Assembly (NCBI RefSeq): GCF_052324685.1
Contig: NC_135212.1
Coordinates: 21,305,137 to 21,369,136, forward strand
Reading direction: 5' to 3'
DNA length: 64,000 bases
DNA from: Brachyhypopomus gauderio
Taxonomy: Eukaryota > Chordata > Actinopteri > Gymnotiformes > Hypopomidae
Below are positions 1 through 11,699 of this stretch, piece by piece (position 1 is the first letter of the stretch; each line of letters starts with the position of its first letter). The notes beneath the pieces are model-generated. The model made no database searches. It was not told the origin of the DNA and saw only the letters and a program-made list of their open reading frames with translations. Position numbers and translations under genes: made by a program.

Positions 1-340
1 GACAGGCTGAGGGAGGGGAGGACTGACGGGCTGAGGGAGGGGAGGACTGACAGGCTGAGGGAGGGGAGGACTGACAGGCTGAGGGAGGGGAGGACTGACA
101 GGCTGAGAGGGGGGGTGGGGAGGACTGACAGGCTGAGAGGGGGGGAGGACTGACAGGCTGAGGGAGGGAGGGGAGGACTGACAGGCTGAGAAGGGGGGAG
201 GACTGACAGGCTGAGGGGGGGAGGGGAGGACTGACAGTTTGAGGGGGGGTGGACTGACAGGCTGAGGGAGGGAGGGGAGGACTGACAGGCTGAGAGGGGG
301 GGAGGACTGACAGGCTGAGGGAGGGAATGGCTCAGGGAAC
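1..340. repeat. G-rich minisatellite in LONP2 intron 4
   Basis: About fourteen imperfect copies of a roughly 24-bp unit containing GACTGACAGGCTGAG followed by a variable G-rich run. The array runs off the left edge and stops about 20 bases short of the exon 4 donor. Length varies within the G run, as expected from replication slippage. Confidence 0.95.
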
Positions 341-358
341 AACTGACAGGCTGAATAC

Positions 359-810
359 CCTCTTGTCATCATCAGGTCTGGGTTTGCGGGTCTTCTGTAG
401 CAGTTTCAGGCCTTCGATCTGCCTGGTGAGCATAGGGAGAGTCTTCTTAAAGCGCTCCTCCAGATCAACAGCATTCAGCACCTACCGACAATATGAACAA
501 ACACAATCGCTGTAACACAAACACACATGATAAACCTCTCGATGAACTTCATTATGCAGCAAGCAGCACAGTGAAAACAGGGCGAGTAAAGTGCCGTCCA
601 GGCACACCATGCATTTTACAATCATGGTGCAGACGACCAAACCCCCCAGCAGGTGGCGCACTTGGAGCTTTTCTGTGTTGGAGGTGCGGATCATGGCAGC
701 GAGCACGTCAGGCAGGGTCTCCCTGGGCAGGCTGTCTAGCAGCCGTCTCAGCTTGGCCACCACAGGTACGGACATGTCCAACATCCCGACGAGCTACACA
801 CACACACACA

Positions 811-848
<38 letters not shown>

Positions 849-2162
849 GAGTCTGGTGGACTGCACGGGGCTGATGAATAAATCTGCTAAATACAGCCAG
901 ACAAACAAGCCTGATCCATAGAGTCTCCACTTTGCAACATGCAGGACTGACAGGACACACACCTGCACGGCAGCCTGGTAGAAGCTCTGGGCGAGTTCCC
1001 TGAGCTCTCCGTCCAGCTGCTCCCCCTCCGTGTACTGCTCCAGCCTGTCCAGCTGCTCCACCACGGCCACGGCGAAGGGTTGGTCACGCAGGAGCTGGGC
1101 CACTCGGAACCGGCACAGGCCCGTGATGAGCAGCGTGTAGTGTGGCTTCGGCCAGTTACTGCCCACAACCTGCACCGCCAGGCCCGCTGTGCCAATGCTG
1201 AGACAACACAAGGTCAAATATTTATATTTTGGAGCAAGTTGGGGTTATAAGACCCTCTCACAGACAGAGACGTTGTCAGCCCCCCAACTTTAACTGCAAG
1301 GAATATCTGTACCTTGTTGTCTGACAGTATCTTTCATTAATGGCCCAGTTAAAGCTCCACAAATCCACAAAAAATATTTTGTCTGCAGATCTGGTGCTTT
1401 CCTGTAAACTTGACTGAAAAACTTAAAATTTGAGATACAGGCGGTTAACAGAGGACATATTTGTCTAATAAACGTTTAAATACATCCATGTCAGATTACA
1501 GTCCTTCAAAAAAATCAAACGATATCTGAATATTCCCTCTGCCTCATCAGCAACCATTAGTATACTCTTCTCCAAAGACACAAGAATCGACTTTAAAAAT
1601 CTGGCAGAACAAATATTTAACTAATACTTTGCTAATAATTTAAGCAGCAGACAGGACCGTGAAGCGGGTCTAACCCGGACTAAAGTGCACAGGAACGTTA
1701 TCAGCTGCCCAACATGGACAGCACCGTTAACTGCAGGTTAAAGTCCAGCAAAGGCAGCAGTGAACCTGCCAGAATATGCAGCGTTCCCACACGGACACGA
1801 TTTCATGTCCAATTATAAACAGAAAGAAAGACACGCACCCCCATTACTGTCAGCCAACTGGCTAGCGATATAAAAGCGTTAATGCGTCCCTGCCTCTGAC
1901 CGAACCCACTGAGGTTCCGCTGGGTTCACCTGTGCAGGGACGGGAGCGGGTCGGTGTGGTGTTGGGGGTCTCTGGTGTTGGGGAGCACTCCGATGATGGT
2001 GCTCTTCAGCGACGTGCCCTTCAGCAGCCTGCTCTTCACCAGCTGCATGTTCCGGGCCGAGTCCACGCTCATGCGCACGGTCGAGCCGGGTAATAGCACT
2101 CCTTCGTGGGTCAACAGCAACGGCAGGCGGCTAGGGATCTGAATGCCACCGTTGGACGCCAT
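359..2162 (-). CDS. lonp2: LONP2, peroxisomal Lon protease, 5' part (exons 1-4, cut by window edge)
   Basis: Lon protease homolog 2 is an ATP-dependent serine protease of the peroxisome matrix that degrades damaged or unfolded proteins and helps process PTS2-import proteins. Coding exons on the minus strand are 1930-2162, 963-1197, 662-793 and 359-481. They splice in frame (phases 2, 0, 0) to 241 residues. All lie in and just after the N-terminal LON substrate-binding domain. Recognisable family blocks are IQIPSRLPLLLTHEGVLLPG near the start, VQVVGSNWPKPHYTLLITGL in exon 2, LDMSVP and AKLRRLLDSLPRE in exon 3, and QIEGLKLLQKTRKP in exon 4. The AAA+ and Ser-Lys protease domains would lie left of the window. 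I chose the ATG at 2162 (followed by GCG); another in-frame ATG lies two codons upstream. Exon 4 ends at DDDKR with a GT donor at 358-357. The acceptor of exon 3 follows a TG repeat. Identity is from remembered family sequence and is firm. Confidence 0.95.
794..846. repeat. (CA)n microsatellite forming the 3' end of LONP2 intron 2
   Basis: A CA run with one CATA interruption. On the gene strand it reads (TG)n directly before the TAG acceptor of exon 3 at 793, so it takes the place where a pyrimidine tract would normally lie. Confidence 0.95.
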
Positions 2163-2400
2163 TCGCACCGCGTTTTGTCCGCGTTTATCGATGAACTGCG
2201 ACTACAGTCCGTCCCCGGACCGCTTCGGTCGTGAGCGAAACGCGAACGTCAACAAGAAGTGTGAACTACGGCAGACGCGACCGGACAAACTTCATGGGTG
2301 TAGCGGCGCTTCGCCGTCGTATGGTGCCGAGTATTCGTCTTCCAGTTTCGTCTGCACATGATGTTTAAAACAAACGAATGCGCAGAGATAGTCAAATATA
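2163..2400 (-). promoter_or_regulatory. probable LONP2 promoter and 5'UTR
   Basis: CpG-rich stretch immediately upstream of the LONP2 start codon, richer in CG than the AT-rich DNA beyond 2360. No TATA box was seen. It fits a housekeeping-type promoter, but no transcription start can be read from sequence. Confidence 0.45.
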
Positions 2401-4045
2401 TTTCTAAACACATTACTTTGTTTCTAGGTATTTGACCCCTGCCGAGAGGACTGTTGTTTGTTTTCCATTTGTTTGCGTCACTTTCTTCGTTCAGAAGTTA
2501 AATTTTGAAAGTAGTTATAGATATTTTCTCATTAGTGCCTCATTATTTTCTCATTACTGTATTAGGTTTTAAGATGAAAAAATTACCCCACACCCGTACC
2601 CCACCCCGCTCTCGCTGGACAGTTACGGATAGGCTACTTGTCTTTAACCTATAAGACCAGGTTTGCATGAAGAAAATCTTTTGACTAAGATGAATACGTT
2701 TTTATAGCAGGACGAAATGCCGACTTGATGGTATCAGGATGTGAAGAAGGCATGACCAAGAGTCGCAGCATCATGTCTCACATATTTCAGGGGTGGAAGA
2801 AGGGTATATGGGTCAAAGGAATGTGCTGAGTCAAAGAGTACACCGAGGTTCCTAACTACTGATGGAGGTTTGACCGTGGTACCATCAAGCTTGAGGTCAA
2901 AATTCAAGCTACATTCTCAAATGAGATTTATAGAAGACCACATGCATATTCCTGCACTTGTCAAAACAAATATCAAATAATGTGCTGTACTGGGCCAGGC
3001 CACAGAACATCATCTTCATCACAGGCAGGCCTCTCCCTCGCTGAACCACAGGGAAAGAATCCTTTAGCATGCCGAAACCAGCCTTAAACAGATTTTACTG
3101 TGTTATCACATACTGGAGATTGTTATGGGTATAATGGTTTCAGTCACACACCTTTCACCTTCATGCTGAAAAGTATTAATAAAGGGGGAATAATAACATG
3201 AGGCACACATTAAGCAAATGCGGGCTGCGGGTAAACCATGAATTCTTGGACCTCGGTGGAAGTTCACATTGTCCCAAATCAAGGTACACAGGATTCTCTG
3301 CCTGCTCATGACCTGTCTGCTCATGTCTGAGCAAAGCATCCTGTAGACCATGTAGAAACGGAGTATGGTAGGCGTTACATGGCCCCAAGGTGGCATGATG
3401 GGGGAGAATCCCATGATTACTTATTGGCTACACAGACTGTGATGTTCCCACCACGCTGTTCCACAGCAAACCGCTCATGTTCTGACATCTCCTTTTCTTC
3501 TTCAGCATACTGAACCGAACTTAATAAAAAAATTTTCACTTACCTGTACATACTGAAATCATTGACCTTTGACCCTTTCTGAGTTGGGCTGGAACTCTGT
3601 AAGTTTGCTTCACGGGTACCGTTTTGAACTTGAGGACATGTTGGTGGAAAGCACTGCTGATTCTTTCAACATGTACATTGTCTTCAATTATTCAGTGCTG
3701 TATTCCACACAGTCTAATGTTTTGAAGGACATCTCTGAGGCCCTCTTACTGTTGGTAGAACACAGGAACTTCCATGTTCATGTAGCGGTCTTGCAATTCT
3801 ATAATAAGGTGATGGATGTACTCAAACATCTGTACAGTAAACTTTCTGTGACCTAAAAACAACAAATACCTGTTGTCTTCTCTGCATTCCCAGATTATAG
3901 TGACCACAGTGGATTTTGCATTCCGTGAACAAGAACATGACAGTTGCTTAAATTTCATCTCAAATTACTGTTATTGGTTTTGGCTTGGTTCTTCTTCCTC
4001 CTCCTCCTCCTCGTTCACCACCTCATACATACACACTTCCTGTGG
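2401..4045. other. intergenic, no gene seen
   Basis: Between the LONP2 promoter and the first SINE. Only short open frames without family resemblance. Parts (about 2740-2950 and 3560-3860) look like old repeat debris, but I cannot assign a family. Confidence 0.5.
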
Positions 4046-4048
4046 GGT

Positions 4049-4300
4049 AGTCATGGCCTGGTGGTAGGGAACTGGTCTTGTGACCGGAGGGTTGTGGGTT
4101 CGATTCCCAGACCTGAGGCCATGACTGAGGTACCCTTGAACAAGGCATCTAACCCCAACTGCTTCCCAGGCGCCGGGCTAGGGCTGCCCACCGCTCTGGG
4201 CATGTGTGCACCACAGCCCCCTAGTAATCACTAGTGTGTGTGTGTGTGTGTGTGTCCTAACGGCACAGATGGGTAAAAAGCAAAAAAAATAAATTCGATT
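4049..4300 (+). mobile_element. tRNA-derived SINE
   Basis: Starts with a tRNA-like head: TGGCCTGGTGGTAGGGAACTGG resembles an A box and GGTTCGATTCCCAG is a good B box. A body follows with the segment CCATGACTGAGG. The tail region carries (TG)n and an A-rich end near 4280-4295. The same head occurs at about 26867, and a reversed piece at about 16050-16310, so this is a dispersed family. Confidence 0.8.
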
Positions 4301-4402
4301 GCGGTGAAAAATCACAATTAACAAAATATGGCACATTTACATTTTTACATCGGAAATAGTGTCCATCTGTTTTTGGTGTCAACCCTCAATTCATTTGTGC
4401 CA

Positions 4403-4823
4403 CCGTCCACTCTCACCTTATATTGGTTTCACTGCACCCGTCCACTCTCACCTTATATTGGTTTCACTGCACCCGTCCACTCTCACCTTATATTGGTTTC
4501 ACTGCACCCATCCACTCTCACCTTATATTGGTTTCACTGCACCCGTCCACTCTCACCTTATATTGGTTTCACTGCACCCGTCCACTCTCACCTTATATTG
4601 GTTTCACTGCACCCGTCCACTCTCACCTTATGTTGGTTTCACTGCACCCGTCCACTCTCACCTTATATTGGTTTCACTGCACCCGTCCACTCTCACCTTA
4701 TATTGGTTTCACTGCACCCGTCCACTCTCACCTTATATTGGTTTCACTGCACCCGTCCACTCTCACCTTATGTTGGTTTCACTGCACCCGTCCACTCTCA
4801 CCTTATATTGGTTTCACTGCACC
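4403..4823. repeat. 35-bp minisatellite, about 12 copies
   Basis: Nearly identical tandem units starting TCCACTCTCACC and ending CTGCACCCG. Two copies carry TATGTTGG instead of TATATTGG, and they lie four units apart, which hints at a four-unit amplification step. Because 35 is not a multiple of three, all three forward frames stay open, so the 160-residue open frames here are artefacts. Confidence 0.97.
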
Positions 4824-5093
4824 ATTAGCAAGACGTGTGGAAAGTTTTGAGTCATTGTTTGTAACCTATGATGTCTGTGCTTTAACTGTGTATAGTTTCT
4901 GCCATTTGTGATCACCATTATGCATCACAAATCAAATAATTTCCCCAAATGTTTAGAGTTTTGGGAAAAGGCTGAATCATGTAACTAACTGAAAAATGTA
5001 ATGCTTTTTTAAGGTTTTGATAAATCAGTTGACTTGTTTTGAGATTGGCGTTTAGGGTTTTTAGCAACAAGAACACATGGGGGCGACAGAGGG

Positions 5094-5385
5094 ACGTTTA
5101 TTAATTTTTTTCCAAGACAAGTTGCTCTATAACACTATAGAACTCAAATAAATAATTAATAAACAATGTATAAAAACATATTATATATCTTGGTAACGCT
5201 CGAAAAAAACACTTTATGTTGACAATATTATTTTGGCACATACTGAAGACCATGCTGAGCATACATCAAAACACACACAGCAAAGATAGCAAGAATTCGC
5301 TGACTAAGCCAGCAGTCAGCAAAACTCGGCATGCAATTTATACAACAAATACAAAACTCCCTTCTGTTACTTACAGCACAGTAAG

Positions 5386-5466
<81 letters not shown>

Positions 5467-5869
5467 GATTACATACTGTTTTGGCACACAGCATAAAGAA
5501 CACTATAATATAAGTATTACATTCCTTTTGGGTACGGTAAATCCAGAAGTCACATAAAATGTTACAGTTAGCCATAGTCATAAAGGATTCTAATTACAAA
5601 TAGAACATACTATAGCAAAACATTTGCTTCCTTCAGAGTGGTCATATGGACATAATAAGTTAAAAAACACATGTTGGAGATCTGCAGAAGATGATGACTC
5701 AGGGCTAGTGGGGTTGTGTGCCGAGTCTGTAGCCCTGTGTATTTTCAGGTATAATCCTCATTTGATATAAAACTCATATCATAGTGACATGCAGAACACA
5801 TAGCATGCACGACTTTCCAGCGGACACACCCAGACAACAAGCTCACTCGCGTATGTGCACTCGAGCCGC
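5094..5869 (-). other. il34: probable IL34 3'UTR with polyadenylation signal
   Basis: Sequence downstream of the IL34 stop codon. Read on the gene strand, an AATAAA lies at about 5095-5100 (TTTATT on the plus strand), a plausible end about 770 bases after the stop. The interval contains a (CT)n(CA)n tract at 5390-5463. Other A/T-rich signals nearby are possible. Confidence 0.4.
5390..5463. repeat. (CT)n(CA)n compound microsatellite
   Basis: About 20 CT units run directly into about 17 CA units. It lies in the presumed IL34 3'UTR. Length-variable tracts like this give spurious forward and reverse open frames. Confidence 0.97.
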
Positions 5870-8800
5870 TCAAGTCGGCTGAGGAGTTGTCGTTTTTCCT
5901 CGTCTCCAATGGAGAATGTTGCAATCTGGGGGAAGACATAGACAAATAGTACAATTCTTGAAATCTGATAATGGCTTCTTTTATGTTAACAGTCATAGTT
6001 CCAGTGCATTAACTCCGCGACACTGTTAGATGCGTGCCTGTCTAGATTAGCGTGCGTCCGCGAGCTGCGTGTTGGTGTGAGTGTCCCTGATGGACCAGAG
6101 CAGGCTGACAGAAGCTGGTGGGTGTCAGACAACTTGTTGCTGGGCGTGCACACAGCCTGAATCACACACCACTGGGGGATCGAGAGCCAGCCGGGGAAGC
6201 CACCACCTCCTAGCTCATCGCGGAGGAAATGGTGTTGACTCAAACCCCCTCCCACCGCCAGCATGTGTTCCTGCTTGGTGACCACAGTGGTGGTCAGCCA
6301 CAGACAAGCCATTCAAACTTTGCAGATCTGTGGGTTCACACCACTGTGTTGCAAGTGCTGCCCAACCCGAGCACAACAGCAGGGACGTTGTGCAAGTAAC
6401 CTTCCTAATAGACCGTTTATTTCCTCTGTGTCTTTATGTATTTATACATGCAGACAGACAAACCTAGCAAAGCTACTGACACAATACTGAAGAGCAGGTG
6501 TCTTTTTTGGGGGCAGGGATTGAATTTCTGACAGGGTGTTTCTGTTTAAGTGATTAAGACTGTAACCCTAGTGCAAGTTTTAACAATTCACTCCATTACT
6601 CCATTTGTAATACAAATGGAAGATGCAATGGGAACAGTATTCTAAACCAGTTCAGCTGGCCTTCAAACAAAGGCATATTTTGCCCTGCAGACCATTTCAC
6701 AGTTTTCTTACCAAGATAAATGATATGCAAGTAACAACATACAAAGGTCTTGTGTGATGCAAGGTGTTCTACTTCGGTCATATTGCAGTGTAAACAAAGG
6801 TAGGACTGAAAATGATCACTTACAATCGTTCTCTTTTGTCTGGAAGCAGTCTTTGAACAGGCAGTGCAAGGTGCGATAACTGTTGTCCAGTAAGAATTTA
6901 GGTTTGACGGATCTCCATCCCTGATTGTCTGGGGTATTTAATCGATCCCAGATGTCCTGGATCCGTTCTGGGAATACCTTTGGTGTCATAAAACACACAC
7001 GAAACCAACAACATCAGGTGTGAGTCATGAACAAGGATAAAGACTCATCCTGTATTTGTGCCAAAAGAAAAATTTGAGTCCAATTCCAGCCGCATGACAG
7101 TGAAACAGTTACTGTGTGAATGAGCGTGCTGCATTTCTCCAGCGGCCGCCACGTAATCAAAGAACAACATCAAAAAACCAGAGTAAACCTGAGGGACCAG
7201 AAATTTCACTAGTTACAGCTTAGCCTGGAGAGGCCTGACGTGAGACAGCAGTGTAGAAGTGTAGTGGTGGGAGGCACAAAGGCTCATTTACAACGCCCAG
7301 GCCACTGCTTAAGGGAACACGCTTGAGGGAACACACAGCCCTTTGTCCTCACCTCTTTTTGGGGATTCAGCTGAACGTAACTGTGTTCAAATTTCCTGAA
7401 CAGGTCCTGGAGCCCTGTGAGGTATCTGCGTCTCGTTGGGTGTCTCTCAGGCAGCACTCGCAAAATCCGCTTTATTCCTGTCTGTGTCACCGAGAGCCAC
7501 AGCCACTGTAAATCTTTCGTGACTTCAGGGTCTTTTTCCTCTTCCATCTAGTAGACAGAAAGAGAGATGGAGGAAAGGAAAAGTGACAAGAGAGAAGTTG
7601 AGACAGCAGTAGTTGACATGAGGCATGTGTTAGTGAGGAAGTAAAAAGTGAAGCAGAGATTAAACACGAAGAGTGGAGTGGGGTGAGTGGGGTGAGTTTG
7701 GGGACAGTGGATTGGGGTGAGTGGGTTGAGTTTGGGACAGTGAAGTGGGGTGAGTGGGTTGAGTTTGGGGACAGTGGAGTGGGGGGAGTGGGGACAGTGG
7801 AGTGGGGTGAGTGGGGTGAGTTTGGGGACAGTGGAGTGGGGGGAGTGGGTTGAGTTTGGGGACAGTGGAGTGGGGGGAGTGGGTTGAGTTTGGGGACAGT
7901 GGAGTGGGTTGAGTGGGTTGAGTTTGGGGACAGTGGAGTGGGGTGAGTTTGGGGACAGTGGAGTGGGGTGAGTGGGGTGAGTTTGGGGACAGTGGAGTGG
8001 GGTGAGTGGGGTGAGTTTGGGGACAGTGGAGTGGGGTGAGTGGGTTGAGTTTGGGACAGTGAAGTGGGGTGAGTGGGTTGAGTTTGGGGACAGTGGAGTG
8101 GGGTGAGTGGGTTGAGTTTGGGGACAGTGGAGTGGGGGGAGTGGGGACAGTGGAGTGGGGTGAGTGGGTTGAGTTTGGGGACAGTGGAGTGGGGCAGTTA
8201 CTCACCAGTCTGCTGATGTTGTGTAGCCTGAAGACGTCCTCATACTGCACTTGAATGGTGTAGTTAATAGGAAAGTTGTGCTTCTAAAATGTTTTAGAAA
8301 TAAGAGAAGTCCTTAGGCTCGTTGCATGTTTGTCCTCTTCTGTCTATTTTTGATCATTTTATGTATTTTATCAACCCCAAAATGTTAAAGGCACTTTTTA
8401 GTTTGGTTTTGTTTACCAGGTATCGTCTTCTGAAGGTGGAGTTGAGCTGTTCCCTCAGAGTTCCTAGTGGTCCACAGAGTTGATCAGATACAGAGCTCAC
8501 CCAGACAGGTAAAATCCACAACAGGCCTACAAGAACATAAACATTTGCATAAACACTGTGAAATAAAAATACTTACCAGGAAAAATGTTCTCAGTTTCAA
8601 CAGCACTAAGTGGCCAAAACGTAAATATGGCTAAAATTTCTTCCACAGCCTTACCAAATTCTAGATATAATTTCTCCTGCCTTCCATAAACAGAAAAGAC
8701 CAAAAATAAATCAAACCCGAATAAACACTTACAAGCCATAATACCGCAGTGCCATAACACCTCTACATTGTCATTCGCATGTGGTCATGCATTGCATAAG

Positions 8801-9714
8801 GTAGTCAAGCCTTTTACAGGACATTTTCAGGATGTTTTTTCTCAGGGACAGAGTCAGCTGCTGAGAGAAGAGGGTCACAGGGACACAAGCTTTAACCCTG
8901 GAGCCAAGGGCATAGAGATGGTTTTCATAGTTAAAGAGAGTCAACTATAAGTGACTGGGAGAGAGAGGGAGAGAAAGAGGGAGAGAGAGAGAGGAAGAGT
9001 GAGGTTGGTTCCTGTGGTACAGCTGCAGTTCAGACAGTTGCAGAAAGACGGCTAGTCAGCAAAGCAGCACACTTCAGAGGACTGAGGGAACTGGTCCGGC
9101 CACAGGGCCCCAATCCTCAGGAGTTGTACCATTCAAAACCCACTGTTCTCTAAACTCCCTCTTCCTTGGTTTGCCCTCTGTCTCTCCCTCTGTGTATCTC
9201 TATATATCTCGCTCTCTCTCGCTCTCTTTCTCTATCTATCTCTCTCTCTCTCCCCAGTGCAGGAAGTAGTGAGGTTAACAGATGCTTCTAAGTTCTACAG
9301 AAGCAGCAACATGAACATGGACATGACTCAAATGGAAAAACAAACAAACAAACATTAAAAGAGCGACGAAATGAAAACGGCCGAAAACCGCACAGCCTCA
9401 CACACATATATATCTCAATACCCTGAGAGCATCATTCTTCCTCTCCTAAACGCTTCCTCAATAAGGACTGAGTTGCTGATAGACTACATCTGACTTAATG
9501 TTCTCTGAAGTACCTCTCGTGTAAGACAGGAAGAGCTCCGTCTCAACCACTTCACTGTGCCACTCTAGCAGTGTCACAGACAAATCCCCAAAGTACAAAT
9601 TCAAGACTGATGGATAATGCTTCTTCAGTGACAGGCTCATTTTGAAACCTCACACATTTTCCAGCCCTACTTACCCAAAAGCCCCCAGATAAGCCGAGCC
9701 TTGGCCCAAACCAT
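5870..9714 (-). CDS. il34: interleukin-34, complete, six coding exons, 210 aa
   Basis: IL-34 is a secreted helical cytokine that binds the CSF1 receptor and supports macrophages, microglia and osteoclasts. Coding exons are 9675-9714, 8417-8526, 8206-8283, 7353-7547, 6824-6977 and 5870-5925, joining with matching phases. Exon 1 gives MVWAKARLIWGLL and exon 2 continues GLLWILPVW, a clear signal peptide with cleavage likely around residues 24-27. Family blocks are NSTFRRRYL, FPINYTIQV and YEDVFRLHNISRL (human NYKISVPYEGVFR), the tryptophan-rich DLQWLWLSV helix, and KPKFLLDNSYRTL (human RPKALLDNCFRVM). Possible N-glycosylation sites are N42, N57 and N72. Cysteines are C31, C180, C185 and C194 after the leader. 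The human cysteine in LLDNC is serine here. The tail is short and basic, ending at residue 210, without the long proline-rich tail of human IL-34. Intron 3 holds a minisatellite. The gene is next to SF3B3, as in mammals. Confidence 0.93.
7669..8197. repeat. G-rich minisatellite inside IL34 intron 3
   Basis: About 530 bases of nested short units (GTGGGGTGAGTG, GAGTTTGGGGACAGTGGAGT) repeated with variation. It fills most of the intron between the exon ending at 8206 and the exon starting at 7547, and approaches within ten bases of the exon 3 donor. The long proline-rich reverse open frame here is produced by the repeat. Confidence 0.95.
8950..9255. repeat. GA-rich and CT-rich tracts in IL34 intron 1
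   Basis: Imperfect GA repeats at about 8956-9000 and imperfect CT/CTAT repeats at about 9178-9255. No coding signal is seen between them. Confidence 0.7.
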
Positions 9715-10656
9715 GCTTCTGCTGAAGCCCTAGTTTCTGGAGAATGATTTCCCAGTGCAGACACTGCCTGTTCCTGGACAAGGGGCAAGGTTTTGAGCCT
9801 AGAGAAGGAGATGCAAAGTCAGGGAAGAATTAAATCAGCATAGCACACCAGCATCTACCGTCATAGTACACCATCACGCACCACCAGAGGTGGACATTCC
9901 AGGTTCTGAAAGTAAAAGTCCTCACCAAGATTTTGCTCAGGCTTCTTGGATTGTGTTGATTCCACTAATTTAACCTGGCACCAATTAGAAAATCCAGCAA
10001 GTGTGAGTAAAATCCTGGGAAGGAGTTTTACTTTCTGAACCTGGAATGCCCACTTCTGTGTACCACCATAACACACAGCACAGTATACCAACACATATCA
10101 TCATACCACTTAACTGATAGATTTTTTGTTCTGTATGTACAAATGTCTTCATATTCAGTGCAGTAATAAAACCAGATACATCGCTATGTGGATTTACAAG
10201 TACAACAAAATGAATTATAAAAGTGTTGGGTTCCAACTAATGCATATCATATTGCAACAATTGCAACAATTCTCCAAAAGTGGGAGCTGTTAGTTCAGAA
10301 ATCGATTTGATGGCACTGCAAGATATAGACGCTGAGCACTCCCAATTTCAGTGCTAATAATACACTGCCAAAATCAACTGAGGGAAACAAATCCAGATGT
10401 CTTTTCTCTATCATCCTTCTTCCTTCATTCAATGGAAGGGGGGGAGTCTTTTCAAGATGGTCCTGTGCTTTGTAAGGCTACCTTAGACTAAGCCTTCTGT
10501 GCAGATCATGTTTAAAATCCCTAAATTATACACTAAACAGTACAGGACCCCACCTCTGATTGTGTGATCTAATCCAGTATCATGTTAACTTTACTGGGAA
10601 AACCCATTTATGTTTAATGTTTTAAATCATCTTCCACTCTGATCTCCAGAACTTAC

Positions 10657-10746
10657 CAGTCACCTCCGATCCCCCTCCTCCTCAAAGGTGAGATTTGTGT
10701 GGTCTATCAGTTGCACTTGTTGGGACAGATGCTCAAGCAAGGTGGG
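10657..10746 (-). other. candidate IL34 5' noncoding exon
   Basis: A 90-base segment bounded on the minus strand by a pyrimidine-rich TCAG acceptor and a perfect GTAAGT donor. It has no ATG. Its phase-0 frame is open for most of its length and then meets TGA, so it would serve as 5'UTR upstream of the ATG exon at 9714. RNA evidence would be decisive. Confidence 0.35.
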
Positions 10747-11529
10747 CTGAAACCGAGATGGATTACAAAAACACTTTAAGGACCCGCTACTGGATTCAGT
10801 CTCTCAAACGTCACTCCTGTAACTATACACATTACTATATAAGTTTAAAAGCAGGTGTTTGAATAATTCCAAGCACCAATATTATAAACTAAATAACAGG
10901 TAAGCCTATGAATTACACGGTTGTTTAAAAAGAGAATTTAAAATAACTAAAAACAAGAAGTCGTCAGTTTTTTTATCATGGGATACTGGAAATTTGGTCT
11001 TCTGCTGCGACCATTGAAATAAAGAGACAAGCACGTTCTCTTCAGCATATCACAAAAGTCAAAGATTACGCAGAAGTGCACGTGAGTAAAATAAAAAAAA
11101 AGCAATATAAAACATGCGGTTTAACAGCAAATGAACGAATGAGGAGTAATTTTAAGATGCTTAAGATTCAATCAGCAATCAGAATGAGATACGCACCAAC
11201 TCCTATGCGGCGCTTTTCTGTGCGGTTTGTAAACGTGCAGGCGAGGCCGCGAGTTCAGATATGCGCAACAGCGCGCCGACACATTTGAACAAAAGCAAAC
11301 AAAGAAACAAAAGATGACACAAACCTTTTCTGAGATCAGGCTTTGCTTACAACGAAATCCCGTAACCGTTACGGTTCATTTAATCTCAGCTACTTTCTGC
11401 AGACGCGTATATTGACTTGACCGGTGACTGATTCAGTCCCTGAATGTCTAGATCAGTCTCCTCCAGCACTGCGATGTCCTGCTTCTCAACACAACATCTG
11501 GAAACTCCCAACAGGATCATCTACACTGA

Positions 11530-11566
11530 CCCTCTCTCTCTCTACTCGAGTCCTCGGCTTATAGAC
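11530..11566 (-). promoter_or_regulatory. TATA-like element, candidate IL34 promoter
   Basis: On the minus strand CTATAAG lies at about 11558-11565, about 30 bases upstream of a GA-rich stretch. It is on the correct side and strand to start an IL34 transcript feeding the candidate exon at 10657-10746. A single TATA-like word is weak evidence. Confidence 0.3.
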
Positions 11567-11699
11567 CCACCTACTCCGTGCTGTTGCGCCAGACTTACAC
11601 CATCTCCTTGCAAATCAACTTTCACTTTACTTTCATTTTCGAATTGCTTTAACTCCTCTTTTGCCGGTGTAACGAGAAACAATAGCAAATAGCAAATGT

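Noticed and set aside
4328..4911. Three overlapping frames of about 160 residues
   Set aside because: Produced by the 35-bp minisatellite, which cycles through all frames.
7660..8250. 196-residue proline/threonine-rich reverse frame
   Set aside because: Minisatellite translation within IL34 intron 3; only its first residues (QYEDVFRLHNISRLV) overlap a true IL34 exon.
8527..8760. Alternative IL34 first exon (frame starting MLWHCGIMACKCLF) with a GTAAGT donor at 8576
   Set aside because: It has the right phase, but would leave an intron of only about 50 bases before 8526. The exon at 9675-9714 gives a much better signal peptide.
9552..9788. 78-residue reverse frame covering the IL34 first exon
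   Set aside because: It is in another frame and shows no family resemblance; the real coding part is the 40-base exon in a different frame.
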